Below, piece after piece: positions 62,845-64,000 of a stretch of DNA of 64,000 nucleotides. The stretch is from positions 87,517 through 151,516 of the forward strand of contig NZ_JAOCCU010000011.1 in assembly GCF_029840635.1 (NCBI RefSeq). The letters are read 5' to 3'. Both the position numbers and the translations under genes were made by a program. Below the pieces are notes generated by a model, which was not told the origin of the DNA, made no database searches, and worked only from the letters and a program-made list of their open reading frames with translations. Source of the stretch: Mitsuaria sp. GD03876. Its GTDB lineage: Bacteria; Pseudomonadota; Gammaproteobacteria; Burkholderiales; Burkholderiaceae_C. Numbering within the stretch: position 1 is the first letter of the stretch; each line of letters starts with the position of its first letter.

Positions 62845-64000
62845 ATGAGTTACCAGGTCCTCGCACGCAAGTACCGCTCCCGCACGTTCGAGGAGCTGAT
62901 GGGTCAGGAACACGTCGTGCAGGCCCTGGCCAACGCGCTGACGCAGCAGCGCCTGCATCACGCCTACCTCTTCACCGGCACCCGGGGCGTGGGCAAGACC
63001 TCGGTGTCCCGGATCCTGGCCAAGTCGCTGAACTGCATCGGCCCGGACGGCACCGGCGGCATCACCGCCCAGCCCTGCAACGTCTGCGACGCCTGCCGCG
63101 ACATCGATGCCGGCCGCTTCGTCGACTACGTCGAACTGGACGCCGCCTCCAACCGCGGCGTCGAGGAAATCTCCCAGCTGCTGGACCAGGCCGTCTACAA
63201 GCCGGTCGTCGGGCGCTTCAAGGTCTACATGATCGACGAAGTGCACATGCTCTCGAACACCGCCTTCAACGCGATGCTGAAGACGTTGGAGGAGCCGCCC
63301 GAGTACCTGAAATTCGTCCTCGCGACCACCGATCCGCAGAAGGTGCCGGTGACCGTGCTGTCGCGCTGCCTGCAGTTCAACCTGCGCCCGATGGCGCCGC
63401 AGACGGTGCTGGAGCACCTGACGCGGGTGCTGCAGAACGAGAACGTCCCGAACGAGCCCGGCGCGCTGCGCCTGCTGGCGCGCGCGGCGCGCGGCTCGAT
63501 GCGCGACGCGCTGTCGCTGACCGACCAGGCGATCGCCTTCGGCTCCGGCCAGCTGCAGGAAGCCGGCGTGCGCCAGATGCTGGGCAGCGTCGACCGCGGC
63601 CATGTGCTGGGCATCCTGAACGCGCTGATCGCCGGCGACGGCGCCGCGCTGGTCGGCGCGTCGGACCGGCTGCGCGACATGGGCCTGTCCGCCGGCGGCA
63701 CGCTGGAAGACCTGGCCGTCGCGCTGCAGCACCTGGCCGTCGCGCAGGCGGCGCCGGGCGCGCTCGATGCGGGCGATCCGGACCTGGCCGAGCTGCTGCC
63801 GCTGGCGAGCCAGCTGCCCGCCGACGAGATCCAGCTGATGTACAGCATGGCGCTGCACGGCCGCCAGGAGTTGCCGCTGGCGCCGGACGAGTACGCCGGG
63901 CTGACGATGGTCCTGTTGCGGATGATGGCGTTCCGCCCGAACGGGCAGGGCGCGCGTCAGCCGTCGGTGCCTGAGGGCGCCGGGCGTCCCGCCGCCGCGC
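62845..64000 (+). CDS. dnaX: DNA polymerase III subunits gamma and tau, 3' end beyond window
   Basis: At least 385 aa from ATG 62845 to the window edge, no stop. MSYQVLARKYRSRTFEELMGQEHVVQAL, Walker A GTRGVGKTS, a zinc-binding Cys cluster (CNVCDAC), Walker B YMIDEVHMLSNTAFNAMLKTLEEPP and sensor LARAARGSMRDALSLTDQAI are all canonical clamp-loader features. It assembles the polymerase III holoenzyme and loads the sliding clamp. The Pro/Ala-rich linker of tau has just begun at the edge. Confidence 0.97.
   Translation, partial: MSYQVLARKYRSRTFEELMGQEHVVQALANALTQQRLHHAYLFTGTRGVGKTSVSRILAKSLNCIGPDGTGGITAQPCNVCDACRDIDAGRFVDYVELDAASNRGVEEISQLLDQAVYKPVVGRFKVYMIDEVHMLSNTAFNAMLKTLEEPPEYLKFVLATTDPQKVPVTVLSRCLQFNLRPMAPQTVLEHLTRVLQNENVPNEPGALRLLARAARGSMRDALSLTDQAIAFGSGQLQEAGVRQMLGSVDRGHVLGILNALIAGDGAALVGASDRLRDMGLSAGGTLEDLAVALQHLAVAQAAPGALDAGDPDLAELLPLASQLPADEIQLMYSMALHGRQELPLAPDEYAGLTMVLLRMMAFRPNGQGARQPSVPEGAGRPAAA

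Overview
The window is about 70% G+C with strong third-position G/C bias. It carries a betaproteobacterial gene set: cheR-cheD-cheB, fkpB-ispH, serS with an adjacent tRNA-Ser, a PEP-CTERM protein, a pullulanase lipoprotein and MipA/OmpV. My best guess is Burkholderiales, in the Roseateles/Mitsuaria/Rubrivivax neighbourhood. This is inferred from gene content only; no alignment was run.

0-13 kb is mostly conserved chromosome. It holds an OLD-family ATPase/TOPRIM nuclease, cheR-cheD-cheB facing away from a diguanylate cyclase-MinD-like pair, a truncated haemoglobin, a TonB-like protein with a Fur-box-like palindrome, radC-smr, fkpB-ispH, serS and tRNA-Ser(CGA). 13-20 kb has a small lower-GC islet with two overlapping secreted-protein genes, an acyltransferase, a PEP-CTERM gene translationally coupled to a 1197-residue pullulanase, and an MlaA lipoprotein. 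20-29 kb is an envelope-defence block: an RND efflux operon ends in an LpxO-like lipid A hydroxylase gene and diverges from mipA-response regulator-histidine kinase.

29-36 kb contains regulators, a frameshifted FAD disulfide oxidoreductase, a palindromic intergenic repeat, a truncated glycosyltransferase with a Ser/Thr/Pro tail and an EamA transporter. At 36.1-39.5 kb lies a single large gene with a restriction-type nuclease-like N-terminus, a STAND/AAA P-loop NTPase and tryptophan-rich C-terminal repeats. This resembles Avs/Cap4-type antiphage architecture and is split by a one-base shift in a G run. 39.5-44.8 kb is an EmrAB-OMF drug-efflux operon under a divergent HxlR regulator, with two copies of a perfect palindrome between them.

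47-57 kb looks like a peptide-catabolism island: a TonB-dependent receptor, a TetR regulator and a six-gene run (D-aminopeptidase-like hydrolase, MFS importer, M81/MlrC-like metallopeptidase, alpha-oxoamine-synthase-type PLP enzyme, RidA, D-amino-acid dehydrogenase-like flavoenzyme). Together these suggest import and breakdown of a peptide containing D-amino acids. 57-64 kb has small Cys-rich secreted proteins, the SRP RNA gene with a duplicated 3' end/terminator, a methyltransferase, a HEPN-like gene with an unrecognised partner, a divergent AIR-synthase-family gene, and dnaX running off the end of the window.
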